Assembly (NCBI GenBank): GCA_963740395.1
Contig: CAVUEP010000015.1
Location: 1-64,000 of the forward strand
Direction: 5' to 3'
DNA: 64,000 nt
DNA from: CADEEN01 sp963740395
GTDB taxonomy: Bacteria > Pseudomonadota > Gammaproteobacteria > Burkholderiales > Burkholderiaceae_C
The notes under the pieces were generated by a model. It ran no database searches. It worked only from the letters and a program-made list of their open reading frames with translations, and was not told the origin of the DNA. Positions 19,696 through 29,957 of this stretch are shown in pieces (within the stretch, counting starts at the first letter, position 1; the number at the start of each line of letters is the position of its first letter). A program made the translations under genes and the position numbers.

Positions 19696-21192
19696 TCAGG
19701 CCGCAGCGCGTCGGCGCCGCAGCGCGGACAACCGGGGCAGAACCAACACGGCGAGCGTCACGGCCAGCAGAGCCGCAGACATGGGCCGCTCGAGAAAGAC
19801 CGTCCAACGGCCCTCGCCGATCGACAGCGCGTTGCGCATCTGCGCCTCGGCGAGCGGACCGAGGATGAGACCCACGATCACGGGCGCGGTGGGGAAATCG
19901 AAGCGCCGCATCAGCACGCCTACCATTCCGACGGCGTACATCAGGTAGAGGTCGAATGCGCTCTGGCGCATGCCGTACACGCCCACCGTCGCAAAGATCA
20001 GGATCCCGGCATACAGCTGCGGCCGCGGAATCTTCAGCAGCTTGACCCACAGGCCCACCATCGGCAGGTTCAACACCAGCAGCATCACGTTGCCGATGTA
20101 CAAGGATGCGATCAGCGCCCACACCAAGCCCGACGAGGTCTGGAACAACTGCGGGCCGGCGTTGATGCCGTAGTTCTGCAGCGCAGACAACAGGATGGCG
20201 GCAGTCACGGAAGTCGGAATCCCCAGCGTCAGCAGCGGCACCAGCGTGGCGGTAACGGCCGCGTTGTTGGCCGCCTCGGGCCCGGCCACACCCTCGATCG
20301 CGCCCGTGGTGCCGAACTCGCTCTGGTGCTTGGAGAGTTTTCGCTCTGTGGCATAGCTGACGAAGGTCGGAATTTCGGATCCGCCCGCCGGAATGGTGCC
20401 GAACGGGAATCCGATCGCCGTACCCCGCAGCCAGGCCGGCCACGACCTGCGCCACTCGCCGCGCGTCATGTGCACCTTGCCCAGGGTGTTCATCTGCGCG
20501 GTCGTGCGGCCCTCATAGAGCGCGGTGTAGAGGGTCTCGCCCACAGCGAACAAGCCGACCGCGATCAGCACCACCTCGAGACCGTCGAAGAACTCGGGAA
20601 TGCCGCCGGTGTAGCGCGTGGCGCCACTGATCTGGTCGATGCCCACCAGCCCCATGCCGATACCCATGAACAGCGCCGTCATGCCACGCAGCACACTCTT
20701 GCCAAGCACCGCACTGACCGTCGTGAACGCCAACAGCATCAGGCAGAAGTACTCAGGCGGGCCCAACAGCACCGCATACTTGGCAACGATCGGCGCGAAC
20801 AGTGTGACCAGCACCGTGGCAATGGTGCCGGCGACGAACGAGCCAATCGCCGACGTCGCCAGAGCGGCCCCCGCGCGGCCGCTCTTGGCCATCTTGAAGC
20901 CTTCGAGGGCGGTGACCATGGTCCCGGTCTCGCCGGGCGTGTTGAGCAGGATCGACGTGGTCGAGCCGCCGTACATGGCGCCGTAATAGATGCCGGCAAA
21001 GAAGATCATCGACGCCGTGGGTTCGACCTGCGCCGTGATCGGCAGCAACATGGCCACCGTCACCGCCGGCCCCAGGCCGGGCAGCACACCGATGGCCGTG
21101 CCCAGCGCGCAGCCGATGAAGGCCCACATCAGGTTGATCGGCGTGCCCGCGGTGGCGAAACCACCGGCGAGCAGGGTCAGGATGTCGCCCAT
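19696..21192 (-). CDS. tctA: Tripartite tricarboxylate transporter, large permease TctA
   Basis: An integral inner-membrane protein of 498 residues with about ten to twelve hydrophobic segments, the large subunit of TTT transporters. The family signatures GCALGTAIGVLPGLGPAVTVAMLLP (N-terminal) and FGTIPAGGSEIPTFVSYATERKLSK (central) are clear. It works with TctB and with a periplasmic TctC/Bug receptor that sets substrate specificity (citrate or other carboxylates). It is the last gene of tctC-tctB-tctA, 17 bp after tctB. The substrate is unknown. Confidence 0.95.
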   Translation of the reverse strand: MGDILTLLAGGFATAGTPINLMWAFIGCALGTAIGVLPGLGPAVTVAMLLPITAQVEPTASMIFFAGIYYGAMYGGSTTSILLNTPGETGTMVTALEGFKMAKSGRAGAALATSAIGSFVAGTIATVLVTLFAPIVAKYAVLLGPPEYFCLMLLAFTTVSAVLGKSVLRGMTALFMGIGMGLVGIDQISGATRYTGGIPEFFDGLEVVLIAVGLFAVGETLYTALYEGRTTAQMNTLGKVHMTRGEWRRSWPAWLRGTAIGFPFGTIPAGGSEIPTFVSYATERKLSKHQSEFGTTGAIEGVAGPEAANNAAVTATLVPLLTLGIPTSVTAAILLSALQNYGINAGPQLFQTSSGLVWALIASLYIGNVMLLVLNLPMVGLWVKLLKIPRPQLYAGILIFATVGVYGMRQSAFDLYLMYAVGMVGVLMRRFDFPTAPVIVGLILGPLAEAQMRNALSIGEGRWTVFLERPMSAALLAVTLAVLVLPRLSALRRRRAAA

Positions 21193-21209
21193 GGCCTATT
21201 CCCGCGAAG

Positions 21210-21722
21210 TCAGAGCCAACCCGTGGCCGTCAGGCCGGGCAAGCTGATTGCCAGCACCTTGGTGAACAACCAGAACGCAGGCGCCGCAATCAACATGCCG
21301 GTCACGGCGTCCAAGCCCGTCTGGCGCGGTCCCCCGGCGGGGCGCCCCTCCGACATGCGCAGCCCGCGTACGGCGAGCGTGAAGCACAGCGCGCAGCTGA
21401 GCACGAATCCAATCGTCGTGAGCAGCGCCGCATTGAGCAGGATGCCCGCCGAAACCCAGGCCAGGGCCCGCCAGTCGCCGCGCTCCGCGCCGGATCCTTG
21501 CTCGAGCTCGCGGAACCCGCCGCTCTGCGCCTCCCAGATCAGTAGCGCCCCGCACAACAACAGCGTTGCGGCAACCACCCAAGGCAACACCGCGGGGCCG
21601 ACGCCCGAGTAGCCGATGCCGGCCGGCAGCGAGGTCGCGCCCCAGGCCAGCACGCCGCCGACGACGAGGGCGCCAACGCCGATCAGCGTCTGGTGCGTCG
21701 CAGACGACGACGAGTGGCTCAC
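21210..21722 (-). CDS. tctB: Tripartite tricarboxylate transporter, small permease TctB
   Basis: A 170-residue membrane protein with four predicted hydrophobic helices (LIGVGALVVGGVLAWGATSL; AVLPWVVAATLLLCGALLIW; AWVSAGILLNAALLTTIGFVLSCALCFTLAV; AVTGMLIAAPAFWLFTKVLAISL), fitting the poorly conserved TctB subunit. The start codon is GTG. Identification relies on size, topology and its position between tctC and tctA. Confidence 0.88.
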   Translation of the reverse strand: MSHSSSSATHQTLIGVGALVVGGVLAWGATSLPAGIGYSGVGPAVLPWVVAATLLLCGALLIWEAQSGGFRELEQGSGAERGDWRALAWVSAGILLNAALLTTIGFVLSCALCFTLAVRGLRMSEGRPAGGPRQTGLDAVTGMLIAAPAFWLFTKVLAISLPGLTATGWL

Positions 21723-21732
21723 CCGGGCCGGC

Positions 21733-22692
21733 TCAGATCATGCCGGACTTGACCATCGTCGCGCGCAGGCTGGCGAAGTCGGCGTCGACGAAGTCCTCGA
21801 ACGCCTTGCCTGTCAGCAACGCGGGCGTCCAGTTGTTCTTCTCCAGCGCCTCGGTCCAGGCCTTCGACTTCGTGGCACCGATGACCATGTCGGTCAATGC
21901 CTTTCGCTGCCCATCGGTGATGCCGGGCGCGGCATAGACGCCGCGCCAATTGCCGAGCACGACATTGATGCCCTGCTCCTTCAGGGTCGGGATGTTGATG
22001 CCCTTGAGGCGCGTGTCGGACGTGACACCGATCGGCTTCATCTTCCCGGCCTCGATGTACTGCTGGAACTCGCTGTAGCCGCTGCCGCCGACCGTGACGT
22101 TGCCGCCCAGGATGGCTGCCGTGGCCTCGCCGCCGCCCCGGAACGGCACATAGTTGATCTTGGACGCATCGACGCCGACTTCGCGCGCAATCATCGCCGC
22201 GGCAATGTGTTCGGTGGAGCCGCGCGAACCGCCGCCCCACTTGACGCTGGCGGGGTCCTTCTTCATCGCCTCGACCACATCCTTCATCGTCTTGAAAGGC
22301 GAGGACTCCGGCAACACGAAGACGTTGTACTCGCTGGTCAGACGCGCGATCGGCGTCGCCTGCGTGATCGTCACCGGCGGCTTGCCGGTGATGATGCCGC
22401 CCAGCATCACGGCGCCCATCACCATCAGCGCATTCGGATCGCCCTTGGCCGCGTTCACGAACTGCGCCAAGCCAATGGCGCCCGCTGCGCCGCCCTTGTT
22501 CTCGAATGTCACCGACGACGCGAATCCGGCGTCCTGCAGCGCCTTGCCCAAGGCTCGGCCGGTCGTGTCCCAGCCGCCCCCGGGATTGGCGGGAATCATC
22601 ATCTTCAGCGTGGCCGCAGCTTGCGCCATCGGCGTGAGCAAACCCGCAGCGGACAGGGCGGCAAGGGACTTCAGAAAGGTATCGCGACGCAT
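21733..22692 (-). CDS. tctC: Tripartite tricarboxylate transporter substrate-binding protein (Bug/TctC)
   Basis: A periplasmic solute receptor of the Bug family, 319 residues. The start at 22692 (MRRDTFLKSLAALSAAGLLTPMAQA) gives a signal peptide with a twin-Arg-like N-terminus and has AGGAGG seven bases upstream; earlier in-frame starts do not. Bug features are present: the ligand-loop segment MIPANPGGGWDTTGRALGKAL and the GGxxGS/A segment GGAAGAIGLAQF. It presumably delivers a carboxylate to TctAB. No TctDE two-component system adjoins. It is divergent from the S4-domain gene. Confidence 0.93.
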   Translation of the reverse strand: MRRDTFLKSLAALSAAGLLTPMAQAAATLKMMIPANPGGGWDTTGRALGKALQDAGFASSVTFENKGGAAGAIGLAQFVNAAKGDPNALMVMGAVMLGGIITGKPPVTITQATPIARLTSEYNVFVLPESSPFKTMKDVVEAMKKDPASVKWGGGSRGSTEHIAAAMIAREVGVDASKINYVPFRGGGEATAAILGGNVTVGGSGYSEFQQYIEAGKMKPIGVTSDTRLKGINIPTLKEQGINVVLGNWRGVYAAPGITDGQRKALTDMVIGATKSKAWTEALEKNNWTPALLTGKAFEDFVDADFASLRATMVKSGMI

Positions 22693-22813
22693 GGCAGGGC
22701 CTCCTGGACAAATACATTGGAACTGGCGCACATCATGCCGCGACACGGCGCTCGCGGCCGGCGGCAATTACCTAGGGCAAGTGCGGATGCCCAGCGCATG
22801 ATAATTGCCCCCG

Positions 22814-23251
22814 ATGTCCCTTCCGCCAGATCGCATGCGCCTGGACAAGTGGCTCTGGGCAGCCCGCTTCTACAAGACCCGTTCGCTGGCCGCTGAGGCG
22901 GCCGATCGCGGTCGCGTCGATGTCAACGGCCACGCGGCCAAACCGGCGCGCGACGTGCACCTTGGCGACACGATCAGCCTGCGACAGGTGGACCGTCAAC
23001 AGCGTCGCTTGATCGTCAGGGGCTTGTCGAACCAGCGCGGGCCGGCGCCGGTGGCGCAGACCCTGTACGAAGAAACCGCCGACAGTGTGGCGCAACGGCA
23101 GCGCGACGCGCAGGCCCGCCGCCTTGCGCCCGAGCCCGCGATGAGCATTGAGCAGGGACGGCCGACCAAGCGCGACCGGCGCGACCTGGAGCGAAGCCAA
23201 GGGCAGTGGCAGCGCTGGAGTGCTTCGATCGATGACGAGGGCCGCAAATGA
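22814..23251 (+). CDS. hslR: S4-domain RNA-binding protein, Hsp15-like
   Basis: A 145-residue protein with an N-terminal S4 RNA-binding domain (MRLDKWLWAARFYKTRSLAAEAADRGRVDVNGHAAKPARDVHLGD) and a basic, charged C-terminal tail (RPTKRDRRDLERSQGQWQRW). This is the Hsp15/HslR arrangement, a heat-shock protein that binds 50S subunits carrying stalled peptidyl-tRNA. The ATG at 22814 is used; one at 22835 would start right at the S4 domain. It precedes the grpE-dnaK-dnaJ heat-shock genes by about 100 bp, which fits a stress role. Confidence 0.87.
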   Translation: MSLPPDRMRLDKWLWAARFYKTRSLAAEAADRGRVDVNGHAAKPARDVHLGDTISLRQVDRQQRRLIVRGLSNQRGPAPVAQTLYEETADSVAQRQRDAQARRLAPEPAMSIEQGRPTKRDRRDLERSQGQWQRWSASIDDEGRK

Positions 23252-23291
23252 GCGGGTCGCGGCGCATCGTCAGATCACGTGAAATGCCCCT

Positions 23292-23319
23292 CTTGAAGCC
23301 CAGGGATTGACCCCCAAAT
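23292..23319 (+). promoter_or_regulatory. Sigma-32 (RpoH)-type promoter of grpE
   Basis: CTTGAAG at 23292-23298, a 13-base spacer and CCCCAAAT at 23312-23319 match the heat-shock sigma consensus (CTTGAAA and CCCCATnT) closely. It lies about 36 bp upstream of the grpE ATG at 23355. Heat induction is expected from the family but not shown. Confidence 0.75.
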
Positions 23320-23354
23320 GGACGCCAACAGCCATTTTCTACTCGCCTGCGAAC

Positions 23355-23891
23355 ATGAACATGCCGGAGAAAGACGCCCAGACCCCCGCCGCACCGGAGC
23401 CCAAGGAAGGCGCCACCGATGTCCAGCCGGAATCCAGTGCCGAAGCCCAGTTGAGCGACCTGCAAACCCGCTTCACCGAGGTCAATGACGCCTTCCTGCG
23501 TGCACGTGCCGAGGCGGAAAACACAAGGCGGCGTGCCGATGAAGAGATGTCCAAGGCACGCAAGTACGCGATCGAGTCGTTCGCAGAGAGCCTGCTGCCG
23601 GTGATGGATAGCCTGCAGGCTGCGATCGCGCAACCGGATGCCGCCACGGCCCAGGTGCTGGAGGGCGTGCACGCGACGTTGCGCCAGTTGGCAGCTGCGC
23701 TCGAGCGCAACAAGGTGATCGAGATCGCGCCGCCCGCGGGAACCCGATTCGACCCGCACCAGCATCAGGCGATCACGATCGTCCCTGCGGAGCAGGAAGC
23801 CAACACGGTGGTGACGGTGCTGCAGAAGGGCTACTTGATCGCGGATCGCGTGTTGCGGCCCGCGCTCGTCACGGTCACGGCACCCCAATGA
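23355..23891 (+). CDS. grpE: Nucleotide exchange factor GrpE
   Basis: GrpE releases ADP from DnaK and senses temperature. The 178 residues have an acidic, disordered N-terminus, a long helix (LSDLQTRFTEVNDAFLRARAEAENTRRRADEEMSKARKYAIESFAESLLPVMDSL) and the C-terminal beta domain ending in LQKGYLIADRVLRPALVTV, the family signature. In-frame ATGs at 23355 and 23361 are both possible. The sigma-32-type promoter just upstream excludes the longer frame that begins at 23307, because that start lies inside the promoter. Confidence 0.95.
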   Translation: MNMPEKDAQTPAAPEPKEGATDVQPESSAEAQLSDLQTRFTEVNDAFLRARAEAENTRRRADEEMSKARKYAIESFAESLLPVMDSLQAAIAQPDAATAQVLEGVHATLRQLAAALERNKVIEIAPPAGTRFDPHQHQAITIVPAEQEANTVVTVLQKGYLIADRVLRPALVTVTAPQ

Positions 23892-23918
23892 CCCAGGCCG
23901 CTGCTGGGCACGCCAGGT

Positions 23919-23946
23919 CTTGAAAGACCGGCCGCTGGCCGCAATT
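23919..23946 (+). promoter_or_regulatory. Sigma-32-type promoter of dnaK
   Basis: CTTGAAA at 23919-23925 (exact -35), a 13-base spacer, and CCGCAATT at 23939-23946 (six of eight in the -10). It lies 38 bp before the dnaK ATG. The -35 is embedded in a perfect dyad, GGTCTT-GA-AAGACC (23916-23929), that could add a second level of control. Together with the grpE promoter this gives dnaK its own heat-shock input. Confidence 0.7.
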
Positions 23947-23983
23947 CCATAACAATCAATTTCACCTTTCAGGAGCCAACAAA

Positions 23984-25924
<1,941 letters not shown>

Positions 25925-25933
25925 TGTCGCGGC

Positions 25934-26007
25934 CAGCCCGTGATCGGGCTGCCGTGATGTCCCGCCGCGTTCGAGCCAGCACGCCCTGCGTGCGGCTCAA
26001 CGCGGCG
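25934..26007 (+). other. Two strong hairpins in the dnaK-dnaJ intergenic region
   Basis: The first is a perfect 7-bp stem CAGCCCG/CGGGCTG with loop TGAT (25934-25951). The second, 25963-26007, can form a 20-bp stem (CGCCGCGTT with AACGCGGCG, GAGCC with GGCTC, GCACGC with GCGTGC) with a 3-base loop and two single-base bulges. No T-run follows, so it is not a standard terminator. It could limit or stabilise the dnaK portion of the transcript relative to dnaJ. Confidence 0.65.
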
Positions 26008-26036
26008 TTCTACCGTCTGCTGTACTGAGTCATTTC

Positions 26037-27188
26037 ATGGCCAAGCGCGATTACTACGAGACCCTCGGCGTTCCCAAGAACGTGACCGAAGAGGACATCA
26101 AGAAGGCCTACCGCAAGCTGGCCATGAAGCACCACCCCGACCGCAACCAGGGTGACACGGCCAAGGCATCGGAAGAGAAGTTCAAGGAAGCCAAGGAAGC
26201 GTACGAGATCCTCTCCGACCCCCAGAAGCGCGCCGCATATGACCAGTACGGCCACGCGGGCGTCGACCCGAACATGGGCGGCTTTCGCGGCGCGCCCGGC
26301 CAGGAAGGCTTCGGTGGCTTTGCCGAGGCCTTCGGCGACATCTTCGGCGACATCTTCGGCGGGCCGCCGGGTGCCGCCGGGGGCCGCCGCGGGGGTCAGC
26401 AGGTCTTTCGCGGCGCCGATCTCTCCTATGCCCTGGAAATCTCGCTCGAGGAGGCCGCGAACGGCAAGGACACCCAGATCCGCATCCCGAGTTGGGAAAA
26501 CTGCGAGACCTGCCATGGCACGGGCGCCAAAGCGGGTACGACAGCCAAGGCGTGCCCACAGTGCAACGGCAACGGCACGGTCCATCTGCGTCAAGGATTC
26601 TTCAGCATTCAGCAGACCTGCCCGCAATGCCGCGGCGCCGGCAAGATCATCCCCGAACCCTGTACCACGTGCCATGGCGCCGGCAAGCTGAAGAAGCAGA
26701 AGACGCTGGAGGTGAAGATCCCGGCGGGCATCAGCGAAGGCATGCGGATCCGTTCGGCCGGCAACGGTGAGCCGGGCAGCAACGGCGGCCCATCAGGCGA
26801 CCTGTATATCGAGATCCGCGTCGCCCAACACGGCATCTTCGAGCGCGACGGCGACGATCTGCATTGCACGGTACCGGTTGGGTTGACCACCGTGGCGCTG
26901 GGTGGGTCCATCGAGGTGCCGACATTGGCAGGCAAGGTCGAGATCGAACTGCCCGAGGGCACGCAGCACGGCAAGACATTCCGCCTGCGCGGCAAGGGCA
27001 TCAAGGGCCTGCGCTCGAGCTACCCCGGCGACCTCTACTGCCATGTCTCGGTTGAAACGCCGATCAAGCTCACCGAGCCCCAGAAGCAACTGTTGCGCGA
27101 ACTCGACGACTCTTTGAAGAGCGGCGGCGAGCGTCATTCGCCCGACGCCAAGAGCTGGACCGACCGGGTGAAGGACCTATTCAAGTAA
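26037..27188 (+). CDS. dnaJ: Molecular chaperone DnaJ (Hsp40)
   Basis: The Hsp40 co-chaperone, 383 residues. The N-terminal J-domain has the HPD motif (MKHHPDRNQGD). A Gly/Phe-rich linker (GGFRGAPGQEGFGGFAEAFGDIFGDIFGG) and four CxxCxGxG zinc motifs (CETCHGTG, CPQCNGNG, CPQCRGAG, CTTCHGAG) follow, then the C-terminal substrate-binding domains. This is a complete type I DnaJ. It stimulates DnaK ATPase and is third in the grpE-dnaK-dnaJ cluster. Confidence 0.98.
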   Translation: MAKRDYYETLGVPKNVTEEDIKKAYRKLAMKHHPDRNQGDTAKASEEKFKEAKEAYEILSDPQKRAAYDQYGHAGVDPNMGGFRGAPGQEGFGGFAEAFGDIFGDIFGGPPGAAGGRRGGQQVFRGADLSYALEISLEEAANGKDTQIRIPSWENCETCHGTGAKAGTTAKACPQCNGNGTVHLRQGFFSIQQTCPQCRGAGKIIPEPCTTCHGAGKLKKQKTLEVKIPAGISEGMRIRSAGNGEPGSNGGPSGDLYIEIRVAQHGIFERDGDDLHCTVPVGLTTVALGGSIEVPTLAGKVEIELPEGTQHGKTFRLRGKGIKGLRSSYPGDLYCHVSVETPIKLTEPQKQLLRELDDSLKSGGERHSPDAKSWTDRVKDLFK

Positions 27189-27214
27189 CAGCTTGCGGGG
27201 CCGTGGTTGGGGCC

Positions 27215-28357
27215 TCAAAACAGCGACGACTGCGCAGCAGGCTCAACGCCGCCTCCGGGCCGGCGGAACTTCGACAGGTCTAGCGTGATGCGCTCGCGCG
27301 CCAGCCCGAGGCGCTGCGTGGCCCGCTCGAAGCGCTGCGTCAGAAGCCGCGCCCATACGCCCTGCCCGCACATGCGCTGGCCGAATCGACTGTCATTGTC
27401 GCGCCCGCCACGCAGGTCACGCACACGCGCCATCACGCGCGCGGCGCGCTCCGGAAAATGTGTCTGCAGCCATTGCTGGAACAGCGGATTGACCTCCCAG
27501 GGCAGCCTCAAGACGGTTGCGAAGGCGGTCGCGGCACCGGCATCGCGCGCACGAGCGAGGATGCGCTCAAGTTCAGGTTCGTTGAGAAACGGGATCAGCG
27601 GCGAGACACTGACGCCTACGGGAATGCCAGCCTTGGCCAGGCGCTCGATCGTCAGCAACCTGCGCTCGGGCGCCGTCGCGCGGGGCTCCATGATGCGTGC
27701 GAGCCGCGCATCCAGCGTGGGAATCGACACGTACACCGACACCAACTGCTCTTGAGCCAGCGGCGCGAGCAGATCGATGTCGCGCTCGATGCCTGCCGAC
27801 TTCGTGATCACGGAGAAGGGATGCAGGAACTCAGCCAACACTTCGATCACCGAGCGCGTGATACGCAGCCGCCGCTCGGCAGGCTGATAGGCGTCGGTGG
27901 CCGAGCCAATGTTCAGCGGCAACGCCTCAAAGCCGGGCGCGTTCAGCGCCGCGCGCAGTCGCTCGGCCGCATTGACCTTGGCGATGATCTTGGTTTCGAA
28001 GTCCAACCCCGGTGACAGGTTCAGGTAGCTGTGTGTCGGCCTCGCAAAGCAGTACACGCAGCCATGCTCGCAGCCCCGGTACGTGTTGATCGACAGATCA
28101 AACGGGATGTCGGGCGAGTCATTGCCCGACAGGATCGTCCTTACCTGCTGCTCGATGATCTGGGTTTGTGGAGCCGCGACCTCTTCGCGCGCGGCCTGTT
28201 CCAGGCTGCCCCAACCGTCGTCGATGGTGTGATGGTGTTCACTCGTGAATCGGTGCTCGATGGCCCAGACCGTGCCGCGGCCCTTGACCGCGGCCCGGGG
28301 CATGAACACCAAGGTGGCCGCAGGTGCTGCGGGCTCGATCGAAGGGTTGGTGCGCAT
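27215..28357 (-). CDS. Radical SAM protein, PA0069 / spore-photolyase-like family
   Basis: A 380-residue radical SAM protein with the [4Fe-4S] motif CEHGCVYC (CxxxCxxC) in SINTYRGCEHGCVYCFARPTHSYL, typical of the SplB-like COG1533 group called PA0069 family. Other family blocks are ETKIIAKVNAAERLRAAL and SVSPLIPFLNEPELERIL. The group is annotated as DNA-repair photolyase-like, but substrates are unproven. An excellent LexA box (28359-28374) sits one base upstream of the ATG at 28357, so this start implies a nearly leaderless mRNA; the ATG at 28303 (MPRAAVKGRG) is an alternative. An ATG at 28381 would put the operator inside the gene and is less likely. It follows dnaB by 50 bp. Confidence 0.9.
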   Translation of the reverse strand: MRTNPSIEPAAPAATLVFMPRAAVKGRGTVWAIEHRFTSEHHHTIDDGWGSLEQAAREEVAAPQTQIIEQQVRTILSGNDSPDIPFDLSINTYRGCEHGCVYCFARPTHSYLNLSPGLDFETKIIAKVNAAERLRAALNAPGFEALPLNIGSATDAYQPAERRLRITRSVIEVLAEFLHPFSVITKSAGIERDIDLLAPLAQEQLVSVYVSIPTLDARLARIMEPRATAPERRLLTIERLAKAGIPVGVSVSPLIPFLNEPELERILARARDAGAATAFATVLRLPWEVNPLFQQWLQTHFPERAARVMARVRDLRGGRDNDSRFGQRMCGQGVWARLLTQRFERATQRLGLARERITLDLSKFRRPGGGVEPAAQSSLF

Positions 28358-28358
28358 A

Positions 28359-28374
28359 CTGTAAATATATACAG
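28359..28374 (-). promoter_or_regulatory. LexA (SOS) box
   Basis: Plus-strand sequence CTGT-AAATATAT-ACAG, matching the gamma/betaproteobacterial LexA consensus CTGT-N8-ACAG with the preferred AT-alternating core. Flanking bases extend the dyad by one pair (A28358 with T28375, giving ACTGT and ACAGT). It is the only such site I noticed, and it lies in the 50-bp gap before the radical SAM gene, suggesting DNA-damage-inducible expression. Confidence 0.8.
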
Positions 28375-28406
28375 TCTGCACAGAAGCGCAAGAGCGCCGA
28401 CCCGGC

Positions 28407-29810
28407 TCAGTAGGCTTCGCTGCCCATGGCGAGGCTTTCGAACCGCGTCAACGGCTTCAGGAACGTCAGTTTCACGATCCCGGTGGGCCCATTGCGCTGC
28501 TTGGCGATGCCGATCTCGGCCACGCCGGGTTCCCGGCTGTCTTTGTTGTAGTAATCGTCGCGGTAGATGAACATGATGATGTCGGCGTCCTGCTCGATGG
28601 CGCCGGACTCACGCAAGTCGCTCATCATCGGCCGCTTGTCGGGCCGCGTCTCGACGCTGCGGTTCAACTGCGACAGCGCGATCACGGGGCACTGCAACTC
28701 CTTGGCCAGCGCCTTCAAGCCGCGCGAGATCTCACCGATCTCGGTGGCGCGGTTCTCGTCACCGGAACTGCTGCCGCTCATCAGTTGAAGGTAATCGACG
28801 ACCACTAGGCCCAGCTTGCCGCACTGGCGCGCCTGGCGCCTGGCGCGCGCGCGCAATTCCGCCGAATTGAGCGCCGCCGTTTCGTCGATGAACACGTTGG
28901 CACTCTTGAGCTTGTCCACCGCCTCGCTCAAACGCCCCCACTCATCGTCGCCCAGCTTTCCCGTGCGCAGGTTGCTCTGATTGATGCGCCCCAGCGAGCC
29001 CACCATCCGCAACGCCAGTTGCGACGCGCCCATCTCCATCGAGAAGACGGCCACCGGCAAGCCCTCGTTCACCGCCACGTTCTCGGCGATGTTGAGCGCA
29101 AACGCGGTCTTGCCCATCGAAGGCCGCGCCGCGAGCACGATCAAGTCGCCCGCCTGCAGGCCCGCCGTCATGCGGTCGAGGTCGTGGAATCCGGTGCGGA
29201 TGCCGGTCACTTCCTCGGCGCCGTTCTCATGCAACTCCGTGACCCGGTCGATCAGCTGGACAACCAGCTGATCCATGCTTTGAAAACCCTGTTTGGTGCG
29301 CGAACCCTCTTCACCGATCTTGAAGATCCGGCCCTCCGCCTCGTCGAGGATCTGGCTGACCGCGCGGCCCTGCGGATTGAACGCGTTGGTGGCGATCTCG
29401 TCGCTGGCCTCGATCAGTTTCCTGAGCACAGCGCGCTCGCGCACGATTTCGGCGTAACGCCGCAGATTGGCCGCGCTGGGCACACTTTGCGCCAGCGCAT
29501 TGAGGTAGGCGATGCCACCGCATTCCTCGGCCTTGCCATGGCTCTGCAGCTGCTCGTAGACCGTGATCACATCGGCCGGCTTGCTTGCCGTGACGAGCGC
29601 GCCCACCGCGGAATAGATCGCCTTGTGCTCGTAGCGGTAGAAGTCCGACGCAGTCAGCAGGTCGCCGGCTCGGTCCCAGGCGCTGTTGTCCAGCAGCAAG
29701 CCGCCGAGCACGCTTTGCTCGGCCTCGATCGAGTGCGGAGGAACGCGAAGACGTGCAACTTCATCGTCACGCGGGACGTTGTTGTCGCGGTTGGAGAAGA
29801 CGGCGGACAT
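28407..29810 (-). CDS. dnaB: Replicative DNA helicase DnaB
   Basis: The hexameric replicative helicase, 467 residues (471 in E. coli). The N-terminal primase-interacting domain (VPPHSIEAEQSVLGGLLLD) and the RecA-type C-terminal domain (Walker A AARPSMGKTAFALNIAENVA, LVVVDYLQLM, and the arginine-finger region QLNRSVETRPDKRPMMSDLRESGAIEQDADIIMFIYRDDYY) are intact. No intein is present. The start at 29810 (MSAVFSNRDNN) fits the family; the frame upstream of it is non-homologous. It lies downstream of rplI beyond a terminator, so it probably has its own promoter within 29811-29905. Confidence 0.97.
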   Translation of the reverse strand: MSAVFSNRDNNVPRDDEVARLRVPPHSIEAEQSVLGGLLLDNSAWDRAGDLLTASDFYRYEHKAIYSAVGALVTASKPADVITVYEQLQSHGKAEECGGIAYLNALAQSVPSAANLRRYAEIVRERAVLRKLIEASDEIATNAFNPQGRAVSQILDEAEGRIFKIGEEGSRTKQGFQSMDQLVVQLIDRVTELHENGAEEVTGIRTGFHDLDRMTAGLQAGDLIVLAARPSMGKTAFALNIAENVAVNEGLPVAVFSMEMGASQLALRMVGSLGRINQSNLRTGKLGDDEWGRLSEAVDKLKSANVFIDETAALNSAELRARARRQARQCGKLGLVVVDYLQLMSGSSSGDENRATEIGEISRGLKALAKELQCPVIALSQLNRSVETRPDKRPMMSDLRESGAIEQDADIIMFIYRDDYYNKDSREPGVAEIGIAKQRNGPTGIVKLTFLKPLTRFESLAMGSEAY

Positions 29811-29905
29811 GGTGAGCGGGCAATGATAAGGCCGGCGTCTCGATTGCCCTGTGGGTAAGGCTGTGGATGAGCCTGGGACATCGCGGGAAAAGCCAGGTCG
29901 CCAAT

Positions 29906-29934
29906 GAAAAAGGGCCGGCGAAGCCGACCCCTTT
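29906..29934 (-). terminator. Rho-independent terminator after rplI
   Basis: On the minus strand a 12-bp stem (two G-T pairs) with loop TTC is followed by a T-run (CCCTTTTTC). The arms on the plus strand are 29908-29919 and 29923-29934. It lies 23 bp after the rplI stop and separates the rpsF-priB-rpsR-rplI operon from dnaB. Confidence 0.8.
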
Positions 29935-29957
29935 CTTGGCAACCAATTTGCCGACGA

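Noticed and set aside
23307..23354. TTG start at 23307 for grpE
   Set aside because: It lies within the sigma-32-type promoter, so it would not be transcribed from it. The added residues are not GrpE-like.
27189..27214. Bidirectional terminator between dnaJ and the radical SAM gene
   Set aside because: Only a weak GGCC dyad is present and no T-tract, so I cannot support it.
28381..28384. ATG at 28381 as start of the radical SAM protein
   Set aside because: It would place the LexA box inside the coding sequence and adds eight residues unlike the family.
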